The translations under genes were made by a program, and so were the position numbers. Under the pieces are notes generated by a model. It saw nothing but the letters and a program-made list of their open reading frames with translations. It was not told the DNA's origin and ran no database searches. From assembly GCA_963724665.1 (NCBI GenBank), contig CAVRVH010000007.1, forward strand, positions 434,001 to 498,000: a stretch of 64,000 nucleotides of DNA, given 5' to 3'. Of the stretch, positions 63,796-64,000 are shown piece by piece; the stretch's first letter is position 1, and every line of letters begins with the position of its first letter. The stretch is from DASUPK01 sp963724665 (GTDB lineage: Bacteria; Actinomycetota; Thermoleophilia; Solirubrobacterales; 70-9).

Positions 63796-64000
63796 ATGAG
63801 CCGTTCAGACCGAAAGTTGAGGCTGCTTGTTGCCGCGTTCGGCGATCCGGGGCACGCGTTCCCGGCGATCGCGCTGGCGCGCGAGCTCGGCCGGCGCGGG
63901 CACGAGGTGCTGGTCGAGACCTGGGAGCGGTGGCGGGAGGCGGTTGAGGGCGAGGGGCTGGCGTTCACCGGCGCCCAGGAGTACACGGTGTACCCGCCAC
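63796..64000 (+). CDS. MGT/UGT-type glycosyltransferase, 3' end cut by window
   Basis: The first 68 residues of a GT1-type enzyme: RKLRLLVAAFGDPGHAFPAI then ALARELGRRGHEVLVETWER. The G-x-GH-x-PAI-x-LA-x-EL-x-RRGHEV pattern is the N-terminal signature of macrolide/UDP-glycosyltransferases. The rest is outside the window. Confidence 0.8.
   Translation, partial: MSRSDRKLRLLVAAFGDPGHAFPAIALARELGRRGHEVLVETWERWREAVEGEGLAFTGAQEYTVYPP

Overview
The window is high-GC bacterial DNA with an actinobacterial gene set: DUF2630, DUF5996, DUF7144, amphi-Trp, DUF6325, ECF sigma factors with SnoaL tails, LAL-type LuxR regulators, DipZ-like thioredoxin and DUF2867. GTG/TTG starts are common and the elongator tRNA-Met lacks an encoded CCA. 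The best guess is Actinomycetota, probably class Thermoleophilia (Solirubrobacterales or relatives). This is inferred from gene families only; no ribosomal marker is present.

Positions 1 to about 28640 are dense chromosomal DNA. They hold a frameshifted sigma factor and a frameshifted DUF2252 gene, a MalT-like LuxR regulator, a ClC chloride channel coupled to a GAP-family membrane protein, and a block of lipid and stress genes (PAP2, amphi-Trp, diacylglycerol kinase, SHOCT, flippase, DUF7144). GreA follows, then redox genes (DsbA-like, FAD disulfide oxidoreductase, TetR, SDR, VOC, DipZ-like, epoxide hydrolase), an ECF sigma factor with a RibD/DHFR-like reductase, a DHA2 drug exporter, and a large LAL LuxR regulator.

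Positions 28643 to 59670 form a lower-density accessory region delimited by two halves of the same tRNA-Met gene: the 3' half at 28643-28678 and the 5' half at 59631-59670. An intact tRNA-Met lies inside at 39699-39772, next to the C-terminal remnant of a tyrosine integrase. A tRNA-Pro 3' fragment at 34474-34516 suggests a further integration scar. Cargo includes a ferritin-like Tat substrate with its own tatA and tatC, a GT39 glycosyltransferase, a class I HMG-CoA reductase, a TIR-like (PF10137 type) defence protein, a kdpD N-terminal remnant, secreted proteins, coiled-coil and histone-like basic proteins, several SnoaL-like genes and an alanine-dehydrogenase-like enzyme. Several genes are truncated or frameshifted.

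The most unusual signal is a pair of short hairpin repeats found only in this tRNA-bounded interval. Element A is about 20 bp, with GCTTT and AAAGC arms around a GGACGA-type core; element B is about 20 bp with a GCATGG-type core. I count about 16 A and 17 B copies. On the coding strand they are arranged B - promoter - gene - A - B, so single genes look like cassettes. The right half of B sits where a -35 box would lie upstream of a conserved GATACT -10 box and a nearly leaderless ATG. A often lies 0-12 bases after a stop codon and is often preceded by GTAG, as in REP elements.

From 59700 to 64000 the dense chromosomal arrangement resumes: a small membrane protein, an Hpt protein, an SCO/redoxin-like lipoprotein, an SDR, a GT2 glycosyltransferase, a conserved hypothetical, and the start of an MGT-type glycosyltransferase cut by the window edge.
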